Shown: positions 43,623-53,886, counted from the stretch's first letter. The stretch: DNA of 64,000 bases from an uncultured Chitinophagaceae bacterium (GCA_937862815.1 CALMED010000019.1:1-64000), one strand, 5' to 3'. The notes: generated by a model from the sequence alone, not told the origin. Numbers and translations are program-made.

Positions 43623-45722
43623 ATGGCAAAACCGGTACCGAAAACGAATGTTCGCGACATCAGCTGGCTTTCATTTAATGCACGTGTGCTGCAGGAAGCC
43701 AACGACCCCACAGTTCCCTTGCGGGAACGTCTGCGATTCCTGGGCATTTTTTCCAATAACCTTGATGAGTTTTTCCGCGTGCGGGTAGCCACGCTCCGCC
43801 GGATGGCCGAACTGGGAAGCAAACTCCAGCACAAAATGCACCTGGAAAAAAATCCGGCACAAATCCTGGAGCAGATCCAGCAAACTGTGCTTCAGCAACA
43901 GAACGAGTTCAACCGCATCTGGGCCCATGTGCAACAGGACCTTAAAAAAGAACGCATCCACCTGGTTACAGAAAAACGGCTCAACCGGGAGCAGAAACGG
44001 TTTGTGGAGAATTACTTCGAAGAAGAAATCCGCTCCGCAGTAATACCGCTCATGATAGAAAGCAATCCCAACATGCCCTACCTACGGGAACGCTCTCTCT
44101 ACCTCGCGGTGAGCATGAGCAGCTCAAAAAATGCCTACCACCGGAAATACGCTTTGATTGAAGTGCCGGCCCACAACAAACGCCGCTTCATCAAACTGCC
44201 TGCCCCCGCCGGGCAGCACCACATCATCCTGATGGAAGACATCCTGCGGCATTGCCTGCCCCGGATATTTTCGTTTATGGGCTACGACACATTCAGCGCC
44301 CATATCATCAAGGTGACGAAGGACGCTGAAATTGATCTCGACAGCGACATCAGTTCCACCCTGATTCAGAAAATTGAAAGCGGTCTCAAAAACAGACGCA
44401 AGGGACGCCCGGTGCGGTTTATCTACGACAAGGAAATTGATGCCGGACTGCTCGAATACCTCATCCGCCGGCTCAACATCTCCCGCCGCGACTACATCAC
44501 ACCGGGAGGTCGTATCCACAACTTCCGGCATTTCATGGATTTCCCCCCGGATGTATTCAGTACCAAAACCATACGGAAAAAACCCTTCCCCCACCCGTTG
44601 CTCCAGCAACCTGTGCGGGTGAGTGAAATCGTGCAACAACGGGATGTACTGCTCCATTTCCCCTATCACTCCTATGAAGCGGTGATTGAACTCCTGCGGG
44701 AAGCGGCCATGGACACCGATGTGGTGGAAATCAAGATCACCGCCTACCGGCTGGCCGAAAGCTCCAAGGTGATTAACGCGCTGGTAAACGCGGCCCGCAA
44801 CGGGAAGAAAGTAACGGTAATGCTGGAACTGCGGGCCCGCTTCGACGAGGAAGCCAACCTGGAGTGGAAAGAACGACTGGAACTGGAAGGTGTGCGGGTG
44901 ATGGTAGGCGTTCCCAACATGAAAGTGCATGCTAAACTCTGCCTGATCCGGAAAAGGAGCAAAGGCAAAACCGTTCAGTACGGGTTTGTCAGCACCGGAA
45001 ACCTCAACGAAAGTACAGCGCGGGTGTACGGCGACCATTGTCTGCTCACTGCCAACCGGAATATCATGGCCGACATCAACCGCATGTTCCGGTACCTGGA
45101 AAAACCCCTGGTGAGCCGGATGAAATTCCTGCGCCAGTGCAAAACCCTGCTGGTGAGCCCAACCGCCATGCGGGCCCGCTTCACCGAACTGATTAACAAC
45201 GAAATCAGGAACGCACATAAAGGACTGCCTGCCGCCGTCACCATAAAGATGAACAGCCTGAGCGATGATGCCATGATCACGAAATTGTACGAGGCGGCAC
45301 AGGCCGGTGTCCGGTTGCGCCTGATCATCCGGGGCATATTCTGTATGCGCCCCGGTAATAAAAAATTTAAGGAACAGCCCTACGCCATCAGTATCGTGGA
45401 CCAATACCTGGAGCACAGCCGGGTGTTGGTATTTCACAACCGGGGCAACGAAAAAGTTTTTCTATCTTCGGCCGACTGGATGGTGCGCAACCTCGACCAC
45501 CGCATTGAAGCCGCGGCAGAGATCACGCATGCGGAAAGCAGGCAGGAACTCCTGGACTATGTGTCCATTCAGCTCAAAGACAATAACAAAGCACGGATAC
45601 TGGACAATGAACTGGAGAACAGGTATGTTCCGCGAAAAGGAAAACTCCTGCGCAGCCAGGTAGAACTGTACCAGTACCTGTATCAAAAAACGGTGAACCA
45701 CATTGAAACTGGCAGCCATTGA
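43623..45722 (+). CDS. ppk1: Polyphosphate kinase 1
   Basis: Makes inorganic polyphosphate from ATP. 699 residues from the ATG at 43623; a TTG at 43602 overlaps the promoter box and is not preferred. N-terminal segment DISWLSFNARVLQEA and FSNNLDEFFRVRVA are typical. The phosphorylated histidine is in MKVHAKLCLI and the second active-site histidine in VFHNRGNEKVFLSSADWM. It overlaps the ppx gene by 20 bases, forming a synthesis/degradation pair. Confidence 0.96.
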   Translation: MAKPVPKTNVRDISWLSFNARVLQEANDPTVPLRERLRFLGIFSNNLDEFFRVRVATLRRMAELGSKLQHKMHLEKNPAQILEQIQQTVLQQQNEFNRIWAHVQQDLKKERIHLVTEKRLNREQKRFVENYFEEEIRSAVIPLMIESNPNMPYLRERSLYLAVSMSSSKNAYHRKYALIEVPAHNKRRFIKLPAPAGQHHIILMEDILRHCLPRIFSFMGYDTFSAHIIKVTKDAEIDLDSDISSTLIQKIESGLKNRRKGRPVRFIYDKEIDAGLLEYLIRRLNISRRDYITPGGRIHNFRHFMDFPPDVFSTKTIRKKPFPHPLLQQPVRVSEIVQQRDVLLHFPYHSYEAVIELLREAAMDTDVVEIKITAYRLAESSKVINALVNAARNGKKVTVMLELRARFDEEANLEWKERLELEGVRVMVGVPNMKVHAKLCLIRKRSKGKTVQYGFVSTGNLNESTARVYGDHCLLTANRNIMADINRMFRYLEKPLVSRMKFLRQCKTLLVSPTAMRARFTELINNEIRNAHKGLPAAVTIKMNSLSDDAMITKLYEAAQAGVRLRLIIRGIFCMRPGNKKFKEQPYAISIVDQYLEHSRVLVFHNRGNEKVFLSSADWMVRNLDHRIEAAAEITHAESRQELLDYVSIQLKDNNKARILDNELENRYVPRKGKLLRSQVELYQYLYQKTVNHIETGSH

Positions 45723-46614
45723 CATCGGCAGTAACGCGGCACGTCTTCTTATTTCGGAAGTCACGGAAACAGAAAAAGGCGGGCCCCATTTCAATAAACT
45801 CAACCTCGTACGGGTTCCCCTCCGCCTCGGCTTCGATGTTTTTGACAGCGGCTCCATCCCCAAAGAAAAAATCCGCAAGATCGTGGAAACGATCAAAGCC
45901 TATAAGCACCTGCTCAATATTTACGAAGTACAGTACATCAAGGCCTGCGCCACCTCCGCCATGCGGGATGCCGCCAATGCAGGCGATGTTTTACGGAAAG
46001 TGAAGCTGGAAACAGGCATTGAAATAAAAATCATCAGTGGCGATGAAGAAGCTTCGTATATATACGAAAACCACATCGCCGACACCATGGCCACCGATCA
46101 CTCGTACCTGTACATTGATGTGGGCGGTGGTAGCACCGAGCTCACTTTTTTTGCCCGCGGCAAACTCCTGTTTAAAGAATCCTTCAACATCGGCACCATC
46201 CGGCTGCTGAAGCAACAGGTGACCGACCGGCACTGGGAAGAGATGAAAGAATACATCAAGCTGGGCACCAAAGGCTTCTCCGACCTCATCGCTATCGGAT
46301 CGGGAGGTAACATCAACAAAGTGTTTTCCCTTTCCAAACGAAAGGAAGGCAAACCTCTCCAGCTGGACCTGCTGAAAGATTACCTCAAAGAACTCGGCAG
46401 TTTCTCGGTACAGGAGCGCATGCGGCTTTACAGTCTGCGGGAAGACCGTGCCGATGTGATTGTGCCGGCGCTGCAGATTTATGTTAACGTGATGCGATGG
46501 GCTGATGCCAGCGAGATTTACGTACCCAAAATCGGATTGGCCGACGGCTTGATCCACCTGCTCTACGATGAAGTGAAATCCCGCAAACCCAACCGCACCC
46601 ACCTCCTCACCTAA
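45703..46614 (+). CDS. Ppx/GppA-family exopolyphosphatase
   Basis: 303 residues: only the N-terminal ASKHA phosphatase core, without the C-terminal HD-like domain of E. coli Ppx. Motifs are AAIDIGSNAARLLI at the start, the acidic switch in KACATSAMRDA and GDEEASYIYEN, and DVGGGSTELTFF. It starts with TTG at 45703, inside ppk, since no ATG precedes the conserved strand. It removes terminal phosphate from polyphosphate or pppGpp; adjacency to ppk favours polyphosphate. Ten bases separate it from panB. Confidence 0.9.
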   Translation: MKLAAIDIGSNAARLLISEVTETEKGGPHFNKLNLVRVPLRLGFDVFDSGSIPKEKIRKIVETIKAYKHLLNIYEVQYIKACATSAMRDAANAGDVLRKVKLETGIEIKIISGDEEASYIYENHIADTMATDHSYLYIDVGGGSTELTFFARGKLLFKESFNIGTIRLLKQQVTDRHWEEMKEYIKLGTKGFSDLIAIGSGGNINKVFSLSKRKEGKPLQLDLLKDYLKELGSFSVQERMRLYSLREDRADVIVPALQIYVNVMRWADASEIYVPKIGLADGLIHLLYDEVKSRKPNRTHLLT

Positions 46615-46623
46615 TCCACCACC

Positions 46624-47439
46624 ATGAGTGTACATAAAGAAAACAGGCGGGTCACTACGCACACCCTGCAAAAAATGAAGGCCACCGGTGAACAGATATC
46701 CATGTTAACGGCCTACGACTTCTCTTTTGCCCGACTTTTCGACGCTGCCGGTATAGATGTACTGCTCGTGGGCGACTCGGCCAGCAATGTCATGGCCGGC
46801 CATGAAACCACCCTGCCCATCACACTCGACCAGATGATTTACCATGCGCAATCGGTGGTTCGCGGTGTACAACGTTGCCTGGTGGTGGTGGATCTTCCCT
46901 TTGGAACGTACCAATCGAATGCCGACCAGGCCGGTGCCAGTGCCATCCGCATCATGAAAGAAACGGGGGCACATGCCATCAAAATGGAGGGAGGCACTGC
47001 CATCGGCGAAGCGGTGAAACGGGTGGTGGCCGCCGGCATACCGGTGATGGGACACCTGGGACTCACCCCACAATCCATCTACCAGTTTGGTACCTATACC
47101 GTGCGGGCCCGCGAAGAGGCGGAAGCAGCACAACTGCGGTCCGATGCTCTTTTTCTGCAGGAAGCCGGATGCTTTGCCCTGGTACTCGAAAAAATTCCGG
47201 CCGTACTCGCCCGCGAAGTATCCCAAAGCCTGCACATCCCCACCATCGGCATCGGTGCCGGACCGCATTGCAACGGGCAGGTATTGGTGATGCACGACAT
47301 GCTGGGCATTACCACCGAATTCAATCCACGCTTTTTGCGGCGGTATCTCAACCTGCAGGAAAACATCACCGACGCGGTGCAGCACTACATCCGGGACGTA
47401 AAAAGCAACGAATTCCCCAATCAACAGGAGTCTTACTGA
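46624..47439 (+). CDS. panB: 3-methyl-2-oxobutanoate hydroxymethyltransferase
   Basis: Makes ketopantoate, the first committed step to pantothenate. 271 residues with [38 protein letters not shown] (metal and substrate binding), [21 protein letters not shown] and the [20 protein letters not shown] segment. It is the last gene of the panC-panD-flippase-ppk-ppx-panB run and converges with a small minus-strand gene, overlapping its end by seven bases. Confidence 0.96.
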   Translation: MSVHKENRRVTTHTLQKMKATGEQISMLTAYDFSFARLFDAAGIDVLLVGDSASNVMAGHETTLPITLDQMIYHAQSVVRGVQRCLVVVDLPFGTYQSNADQAGASAIRIMKETGAHAIKMEGGTAIGEAVKRVVAAGIPVMGHLGLTPQSIYQFGTYTVRAREEAEAAQLRSDALFLQEAGCFALVLEKIPAVLAREVSQSLHIPTIGIGAGPHCNGQVLVMHDMLGITTEFNPRFLRRYLNLQENITDAVQHYIRDVKSNEFPNQQESY

Positions 47440-47846
47440 TAATAAGCATTAACGTGGAGTACCGTCCACAAACTGATGCCCGGATACTTATCCTGCAGTC
47501 CTTTCATGTGATGTGGTAAGGGAATGCGGATCTTGCCTTCTTCCACCACTTCCACCCGGGTGAAAAATATTTTGGAGAGATACCTGCGTTCGCGCTGCAG
47601 CAGGTAGTCCGCTTTCATACGGGTACGGGCGGGCGGTTGGCCTGCCACGGCTTCCGCAAAAACAGCCATCCACAACTCCTTTCGATGCTGGTCGCGGAGG
47701 TACAACACCTGGTAATATACCAGTGTATCACCCGTTCTTACCTTCCCCGGCCGGCGTGTGGTATCGGCCGGCTGCCACGCAGTACCCGCCTGCAGGGCGG
47801 CAGCAAGCAAAATGAATGCGCTCACAAGCAGAATGGATTTATACAT
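47433..47846 (-). CDS. Small exported protein of unknown function
   Basis: 137 residues from the ATG at 47846. [20 protein letters not shown] is a signal peptide. The mature part is basic, with a [18 protein letters not shown] strand pair and [24 protein letters not shown] recognise no family. The open frame upstream of 47846 includes the promoter region of the TonB receptor and is probably not coding. Its 3' end overlaps the last seven bases of panB in a convergent arrangement. Confidence 0.65.
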   Translation of the reverse strand: MYKSILLVSAFILLAAALQAGTAWQPADTTRRPGKVRTGDTLVYYQVLYLRDQHRKELWMAVFAEAVAGQPPARTRMKADYLLQRERRYLSKIFFTRVEVVEEGKIRIPLPHHMKGLQDKYPGISLWTVLHVNAYYQ

Positions 47847-48000
47847 AAACAGCCGTCGTAGCAGGTTGTGTTGTAAATTTATGGCATAAGATAACCTGTT
47901 TTTTAAACATAAACCCGGACGAACGAACACTGCTAATGGAATACCACGGCACCAAGCTGGTGATAGTACCGGAAATAGCCGTCTGTTGCCCGGCGGCAAC

Positions 48001-48008
48001 TATCTTTG
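48001..48008 (+). promoter_or_regulatory. -7 promoter box of the TonB-dependent receptor gene
   Basis: TATCTTTG is an exact TAnnTTTG match, 16 bases before the ATG at 48025. Confidence 0.55.
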
Positions 48009-48024
48009 CCACCAAACCAACCGC

Positions 48025-49947
48025 ATGTTGAGCCGTCTTTGCATCCTGCTGATTTTATTTCCTGTTGCCCTGCTGCTCCGGGCCCAGGAACAGTCGATTG
48101 AACTGGACCCGGTAACCGTAACTGCCACCATCACGCCCCTGCAGGCCTCCAAAACCGGGCGCAACATCATCCATGTAAAAGGTGAACTCCTGCGCCAGCT
48201 GCCCGTACAGTCGGTAGACGAACTGCTACGGTACCTGCCGGGACTGGAAGTGCAGAGCCGCGGACCAATGGGCACGCAAAGCAACATCACCATCCGGGGT
48301 GGCACATTTCAGCAGGTACTGATCCTGCTCGACGGTATCCGTCTCAACGATCCCCTCACCGGGCACTTTAATTCCTACATTCCCATCTCACCGGGCGAAA
48401 TTGAACGAATAGAAATTCTGAAAGGAGCTTCTTCCGCCGTTTACGGCACCGAAGCCGTGGGTGGTGTGGTGCACATCATCACGCGTTCCTTTGCGGCACA
48501 GAAAGACAAACAGGCACAACAGTTGCAGGCCCAGCTTACATCAGGCCAGTACGGCCTGCGGAACGCACAGGCGGGTTTTTTCTACCAGAAAAACAAAACG
48601 GTGCTGGGGGGCGGCCTTCAGCAAAACGTGGCCGATGGGCAGCCGTTGCGGGGTACCAACGGTTTTTTCAACCTCAATACAGTATCGTTATCGGTGAAAC
48701 AGTTTGTGGGCAACCGTTCCAGCATCGCCTACCGGGGTGGGTACGACGACCGCAACTTCAACGCCCAGAACTTCTACACCCAGCTGCTGAGCGACAGCGC
48801 CACCGAGCGGGTGATCAGCCGCTGGCATCACCTCAACTATTCGCTGCAGCAGGGACGCGGGAAGCTGACCATAGACGCCGGTTACAAAGATGCCTCCGAC
48901 AGGTTTCAGCTGCGCAAGAACCTCCCCCCCAACACCAACCGTTCCACCGTGGCACAGGCCCTGGCACTCCACAGCTATCAGTTCAGCAATACCACCACGT
49001 TAACATCGGGTCTGCAGTGGATCAACCGCGGTGTTCGTTCCAACAACCGGGGCAACCACAACATTCAAACGGCCGGCGCCTTCGTGGTGCTGCACCAGCA
49101 ACTGGGTGAAGGTTTCCAGTTCAATCCGGCCCTGCGGGCCGACTGGAACGAGCGGGCAGGCTGGGAGCTGATTCCACAGGTGAACCTCTCCTACCGTACC
49201 GGCCGCCTGCAACTGCGGGGCAGCGCAGGACGCAGTACCCGGGATGCCGACTTCACCGAGCGGTTCAACAACTACCAGCCACCGGTGGTTGCTTCGGGCA
49301 ACCGGATCGGTAATCCCGGCCTCACGGCCGAATCCTCCTTCAGCTATGAGGCAGGTACGGATATATTCCCGCTGGAAGGCGTGAAACTGTCTGTGGGTTG
49401 GTTTCAACGCTTTCACCGCGACCTGATCGACTATGTAACTACGCCCTACGCCTCCATGCCCCGGCCGGTGAACCTGGTGCCCGGCGGCACGTACAGCCTG
49501 GCAAAAAACCTGGACCGGGTCAATACCCGTGGCCTGGAAACCGACCTGCAACTCAGCCGCAGCTTTGGCAACCGTCATTCGCTGTTGCTTACCCTGGGCG
49601 GCATCTGGATGAAGAGCACCAGCAGCGATACCGTGCCTTCGCTGTACGTATCCAATCATGCACGTTTCCTCTTTAATTTCAGCTCCGCCTGGCGTTACCG
49701 CTCGCTGGCCCTTTCCCTAAACGGTTTGTACAAGGAGCGCCGCCCCCAACAGGGTAATGCGGCCTTTGTACCCCTCAGCCGGGATTATTTTCTGCTCAAC
49801 CTGCGGGTGGAAGGCTACCTCATGAACGACCAGCTTTGCCTGTTTGCACAGGCCGACAATGCCCTCAACCGGCGCTACGCCGACATCCTCGGCACAGTAA
49901 TGCCCGGCAGTTGGCTCATGGGTGGTATAAAACTAAACCTGAAGTAA
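48025..49947 (+). CDS. TonB-dependent outer-membrane receptor (BtuB/FepA-like)
   Basis: 640 residues from the ATG at 48025. A signal peptide ends LLLRAQ, then a TonB-box-like region ELDPVTVTATI, a plug domain (about 40-155: SVDELLRYLPGLEVQSRG, NITIRGGTFQQVLILLDGIRLND, IERIEILKGASSAVYGTEAVGGVVHIIT) and a 22-strand-type barrel ending in GGIKLNLK. There is no carboxypeptidase-like extension or SusD partner, so it is a simple receptor, with cobalamin, siderophore or metal chelates as candidates. Flanking genes give no substrate clue, and no B12 riboswitch is visible upstream. Confidence 0.9.
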   Translation: MLSRLCILLILFPVALLLRAQEQSIELDPVTVTATITPLQASKTGRNIIHVKGELLRQLPVQSVDELLRYLPGLEVQSRGPMGTQSNITIRGGTFQQVLILLDGIRLNDPLTGHFNSYIPISPGEIERIEILKGASSAVYGTEAVGGVVHIITRSFAAQKDKQAQQLQAQLTSGQYGLRNAQAGFFYQKNKTVLGGGLQQNVADGQPLRGTNGFFNLNTVSLSVKQFVGNRSSIAYRGGYDDRNFNAQNFYTQLLSDSATERVISRWHHLNYSLQQGRGKLTIDAGYKDASDRFQLRKNLPPNTNRSTVAQALALHSYQFSNTTTLTSGLQWINRGVRSNNRGNHNIQTAGAFVVLHQQLGEGFQFNPALRADWNERAGWELIPQVNLSYRTGRLQLRGSAGRSTRDADFTERFNNYQPPVVASGNRIGNPGLTAESSFSYEAGTDIFPLEGVKLSVGWFQRFHRDLIDYVTTPYASMPRPVNLVPGGTYSLAKNLDRVNTRGLETDLQLSRSFGNRHSLLLTLGGIWMKSTSSDTVPSLYVSNHARFLFNFSSAWRYRSLALSLNGLYKERRPQQGNAAFVPLSRDYFLLNLRVEGYLMNDQLCLFAQADNALNRRYADILGTVMPGSWLMGGIKLNLK

Positions 49948-49977
49948 GCTACCTTTACAGTTCAAACTTATCCGTCC

Positions 49978-51504
49978 ATGCAGGACTTTCTTACCGCGCT
50001 TGCCCTTCACCCGCAGAACCCGGGTGTATCCATCGGCAGTCACTGGCTGCCTTCCAACGGTCCCCATTTTATGTCCACTTCACCGGTTGATGGCTCCCTC
50101 ATCGCCCAGGTGAGCGGGGCCGACCGCGCCGCCTACGACGCCGTGGTCCGCCAGGCAGAAATAGCCTTCCGCGAGTGGCGCCTGTGGCCAGCCCCCCGTC
50201 GCGGAGAAGTGGTGCGGCAAATCGGGGAAGTGTTGCGGGCGAAGAAAAGCTGGCTGGGTAAGTTGGTGTCGTACGAGATGGGCAAAAGCCTCCAGGAGGG
50301 GTATGGCGAAGTACAGGAAATGATTGACATCTGCGATTTTGCCGTGGGTCTTTCCCGGCAATTGCACGGCCTTACCATGCACAGTGAACGGCCGCAGCAC
50401 CGCATGTACGAACAGTGGCATCCGTTGGGCATCACCGGCATCATCTCCGCCTTCAACTTCCCCGTGGCGGTCTGGAGTTGGAACAGCATGCTGGCTTGGG
50501 TCTGCGGCAACGTATGCATATGGAAACCCAGCGAAAAAGTACCGCTCTGTGCCGTTGCCTGCCAGCAACTGGTGGCCGAAGTTTTTGCCCGCAACAACGT
50601 ACCCGAAGGTGTAAGCTGCCTCGTGGTGGGTGGGCGCGATACCGGAGAATGGATGAGCCAGGACGAACGCATCCCCCTTGTTTCCGCCACCGGCAGCACC
50701 CGCATGGGCAAAGCGGTGGCCTCCGCCGTGGCGGCCCGCCTGGGCCGCAGCCTGCTGGAACTGGGCGGAAACAACGCCATCATCATCAGCCAGCATGCCG
50801 ATCTCAATATCGCGATCCGGGGAGCTTTGTTTGGCGCCGTGGGCACGGCCGGGCAGCGATGCACCACCACCCGCCGGCTCATCATTCACCGCAGTATCTA
50901 CGAACAGGTGAAAGAAAAACTCAGGGCCGCCTATGCCCAGCTGCGCATCGGCAACCCGCTGGATGAAAGCGTACACGTTGGACCGTTGATCGACACCGAT
51001 GCTGTGAACGCCTACCGGTCCGCCCTGGACGCCTGCAGGTCCGAAGGAGGGCATTTCCTTGTTGAAGGTGGTGTACTGGAAGGAAAAGGTTTCGAAAGCG
51101 GATGCTACGTAAAGCCCTGCATTGCCGAAGCGGAACCTCACTACAAAATTGTGCAGCAGGAAACCTTCGCCCCTATCCTTTACCTGCTTGCCTATGACAC
51201 GCTGGAAGAAGCCATTTCCATCCAGAACGGTGTTCCCCAGGGACTGTCATCCGCTATCATGACGCTGCACCTGCGGGAAGCCGAGCAGTTTCTCAGCATA
51301 GCGGGAAGCGATTGCGGCATCGCCAACGTTAACATTGGCACCAGCGGCGCCGAAATTGGCGGCGCCTTTGGCGGGGAGAAAGAAACCGGCGGCGGACGGG
51401 AAAGCGGCAGCGATGCCTGGAAAAACTACATGCGCCGGCAAACCAACACCATCAACTATTCAACCGAACTGCCGCTCGCCCAGGGTATACACTTTGACCT
51501 GTAA
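49978..51504 (+). CDS. Aldehyde dehydrogenase, ALDH7 type (L-aminoadipate-semialdehyde dehydrogenase-like)
   Basis: 508 residues. NAD-dependent ALDH fold with the catalytic cysteine near 295 in TAGQRCTTTRR and the general-base glutamate in LLELGGNNAIII. The pattern GIISAFNFPVAVWSWNSMLAWVCGNVCIWKPSEK and the LELGGNN motif match antiquitin (ALDH7), so piperideine-6-carboxylate/alpha-aminoadipic semialdehyde is the likely substrate in lysine breakdown. No lysine aminotransferase gene is adjacent. It lies 30 bases after the TonB receptor gene. Confidence 0.87.
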   Translation: MQDFLTALALHPQNPGVSIGSHWLPSNGPHFMSTSPVDGSLIAQVSGADRAAYDAVVRQAEIAFREWRLWPAPRRGEVVRQIGEVLRAKKSWLGKLVSYEMGKSLQEGYGEVQEMIDICDFAVGLSRQLHGLTMHSERPQHRMYEQWHPLGITGIISAFNFPVAVWSWNSMLAWVCGNVCIWKPSEKVPLCAVACQQLVAEVFARNNVPEGVSCLVVGGRDTGEWMSQDERIPLVSATGSTRMGKAVASAVAARLGRSLLELGGNNAIIISQHADLNIAIRGALFGAVGTAGQRCTTTRRLIIHRSIYEQVKEKLRAAYAQLRIGNPLDESVHVGPLIDTDAVNAYRSALDACRSEGGHFLVEGGVLEGKGFESGCYVKPCIAEAEPHYKIVQQETFAPILYLLAYDTLEEAISIQNGVPQGLSSAIMTLHLREAEQFLSIAGSDCGIANVNIGTSGAEIGGAFGGEKETGGGRESGSDAWKNYMRRQTNTINYSTELPLAQGIHFDL

Positions 51505-51588
51505 CACAAAAATTGTTAAATGTTGTCAATGGGTATGCCGGATATCACGCCGGTAACGGAATTTTACAACCGAATAACTAATCACTAC

Positions 51589-53283
51589 ATGAAAATGATC
51601 AAACGCTGGATGCTTCCGCTGGTACTAATCCTGCTGACCGCATCTGTAACCACTGCACAAACAGCCGCCAAAGAGGATGTGCTCAAGGGTTGGCACCTGC
51701 GTGACCAGTCCAAAGACGGCTTCTTCGGCATCAGCCTCGAACAGGCGTACCAGTTCCTGGGTAACCGCAAAAGCGCCCCTGTTATTGTGGCTGTTATCGA
51801 CAGCGGTATTGACACCCTGCACGAAGACATTATTCCGGTGCTCTGGCGCAACCCGGGCGAAATTCCCGGAAACGGAATTGACGACGATAAAAACGGCTAT
51901 GTGGACGATGTGTATGGCTGGAACTTCCTTGGCGGCAAAGACGGCCGTAACGTGAAGGAAGACTCTTACGAAGCCGCCCGCCTCTATCACATGCTGAAGA
52001 AAAAGTACAACGGAAATGTGGACGAAACACGGTTAAGCGCCGTGGAAAAAGAAGAATACCGTACGTTTCTCCGCGCCAAAGAAGACATCGAGAACAGCGC
52101 CACCGATGCGCAGGGCAACCTGCTTTTCCTGCGGGGGCTGTTTAAAAAAGCCGGCACTTCCGACAGCCTGCTGCGGGAAAAGTTCAAACCTGAATACACA
52201 GGTAACGAACTGGCCTCCTTTAAACCGGCCAACTCAAAAGAAAGCGACGCCAAGTCCACTATGTCCACCCTCTTCCGCGGTTTTGAAATGATGGACGCAA
52301 CCAACGTATTCATTATGGAAGAGTTCACCAGCTATTACAACGGCCTCGAGAAAAAGTCGGAAGCCATGGACCTGCCGCCAAAAAACTACCGCCAGGACAT
52401 TGTACAGGATGACTATTACGACTTCAACGACCGCTACTATGGCAACAACGATGTAATGGCCAGCACACCCTTCCATGGCACGCATGTGGCCGGTATTATA
52501 GCCGCTGCCCGTAACAACGGCCTGGGAATGGACGGCGTGGCCGATAATGTGCGCATCATGGTGATCCGGGCGGTACCCGATGGCGACGAACACGACAAAG
52601 ACATTGCCCATGCCATCCGCTACGCAGTGGACAATGGCGCCAAAGTGATTAACATGAGTTTCGGCAAAAGCTTTTCACCCCAGAAAAAATGGGTGGACGA
52701 TGCCATCCGTTATGCCCGCAGCAAAGGGGTATTACTCGTACACGCGGCCGGGAACGATGGTAAAAATCTCGACAGTACACATAACTATCCCAACCCGGTT
52801 TTTGCCGATACGAAAGAACGGGCCACTAACTTTATTACCGTAGGTGCCAGCGGTGACCCTAAAAGCGGCGGACTTGCAGCCGATTTCTCCAACTACGGCA
52901 AACAGGAAGTGGATGTGTTTGCACCGGGTGTGAAAATTTATTCCACCATCCCCGGCGGTAACACCTATGGCTTTTCGCAGGGCACCAGCATGGCCAGCCC
53001 CGTGGTAGCCGGTTTGGCGGCGCTCCTCCTGAGTTATTTCCCCGATCTTACGCCGGAGCAGGTGAAGTACTGCATCGAAAAAGGCGCCCGCAATCCGGGC
53101 ATGCAGGTGAAGAAGCCCGGCAGCGAGGGAAAAGAAGACTTCGCTAATTTCAGCCGTACCGGCGGAATCATTAACGCATATGAGTCTGTGAAGATCGCAG
53201 CTTCCCTCAAAGGAGAACGCACCGACGGTCCGCAGCCAACCCCCCAGCCGAAACCCAAAGTCAAAAAATCCAATAAAGGATAA
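51589..53283 (+). CDS. Exported subtilisin-like (S8) serine protease
   Basis: 564 residues from the ATG at 51589 (MKMIKRWMLPLVLILL... signal peptide, cut after about 23). The catalytic triad is D71 (AVIDSGID), H299 (HGTHVAG) and Ser near 467 (GTSMASP). The gap of about 230 residues between Asp and His is unusually long and contains a charged helical insert (about 115-275). The C-terminus is a Pro/Lys-rich tail without a T9SS sorting domain. It is expected to be periplasmic or secreted by another route. A strong terminator follows. Confidence 0.93.
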   Translation: MKMIKRWMLPLVLILLTASVTTAQTAAKEDVLKGWHLRDQSKDGFFGISLEQAYQFLGNRKSAPVIVAVIDSGIDTLHEDIIPVLWRNPGEIPGNGIDDDKNGYVDDVYGWNFLGGKDGRNVKEDSYEAARLYHMLKKKYNGNVDETRLSAVEKEEYRTFLRAKEDIENSATDAQGNLLFLRGLFKKAGTSDSLLREKFKPEYTGNELASFKPANSKESDAKSTMSTLFRGFEMMDATNVFIMEEFTSYYNGLEKKSEAMDLPPKNYRQDIVQDDYYDFNDRYYGNNDVMASTPFHGTHVAGIIAAARNNGLGMDGVADNVRIMVIRAVPDGDEHDKDIAHAIRYAVDNGAKVINMSFGKSFSPQKKWVDDAIRYARSKGVLLVHAAGNDGKNLDSTHNYPNPVFADTKERATNFITVGASGDPKSGGLAADFSNYGKQEVDVFAPGVKIYSTIPGGNTYGFSQGTSMASPVVAGLAALLLSYFPDLTPEQVKYCIEKGARNPGMQVKKPGSEGKEDFANFSRTGGIINAYESVKIAASLKGERTDGPQPTPQPKPKVKKSNKG

Positions 53284-53289
53284 AATAAG

Positions 53290-53318
53290 ATCCCGCCCTT
53301 ACCCCGGGCGGGATTTTT
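53290..53318 (+). terminator. Intrinsic terminator of the S8 protease gene
   Basis: ATCCCGCCC (53290-53298) pairs with GGGCGGGAT (53306-53314), followed by a T run to 53318. Confidence 0.93.
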
Positions 53319-53345
53319 CTTTCAAATAGATTGCCCTTCACCGTT

Positions 53346-53855
53346 ATGCCTAAACCTGCCCCCACCGATTCGGCGCCGTTTTATCACGGCTATATCCGCA
53401 ACGTTACCGAACATGATTTGTCTGCGGCCTTCCGCAACCAGGAAACGCTGGTAACGGATTTCCTGTACAAACTGCCCGAAGAGAAAGCATCGTTCAGCTA
53501 TGCCCCCGGCAAATGGACGGTGGCACAAGTGATGCAGCACCTCATTGACACCGAGCGCATTTTTGCCTGCAGGGCCCTCTGGTTTGCGCGGATGAGCCCG
53601 GATGCACTGCCCGGTTTTGATGAAAACGCGTTTGCAGACAAAGCGCCTGCCCGTCACCGCAGCCTGGCAGCTTTGGTGGAAGAATTTCTCGCGCTACGGA
53701 AAAGCACCCGCTTGCTCTTCGACAGTCTTCAGCCGGAGGAACTCGCACGGGGAGGTACTGCCAGCAGCCATTACGTAACCGTTAATGCTATTGGCTTTAT
53801 GACCCTGGGGCATTTTCTGCATCACAAAGCCATACTGGAAGAGCGGTACCTGTAA
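53346..53855 (+). CDS. DinB-family protein
   Basis: 169 residues from the ATG at 53346. The four-helix DinB/YfiT-type fold is suggested by WTVAQVMQHLIDTERIF and GFMTLGHFLHHKAILEERYL, whose histidines form the usual metal site. DinB-like proteins include thiol-dependent transferases and many of unknown role. The stop codon overlaps the A-run of the rnpB terminator. Confidence 0.83.
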   Translation: MPKPAPTDSAPFYHGYIRNVTEHDLSAAFRNQETLVTDFLYKLPEEKASFSYAPGKWTVAQVMQHLIDTERIFACRALWFARMSPDALPGFDENAFADKAPARHRSLAALVEEFLALRKSTRLLFDSLQPEELARGGTASSHYVTVNAIGFMTLGHFLHHKAILEERYL

Positions 53856-53886
53856 AAAGGGACAGTCCCGGCGGATGCCGGGACTG
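53854..53886 (-). terminator. Intrinsic terminator of rnpB
   Basis: CAGTCCCGGC (53863-53872) pairs perfectly with GCCGGGACTG (53877-53886). On the minus strand the hairpin is followed by TCCCTTTTT. Confidence 0.85.
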
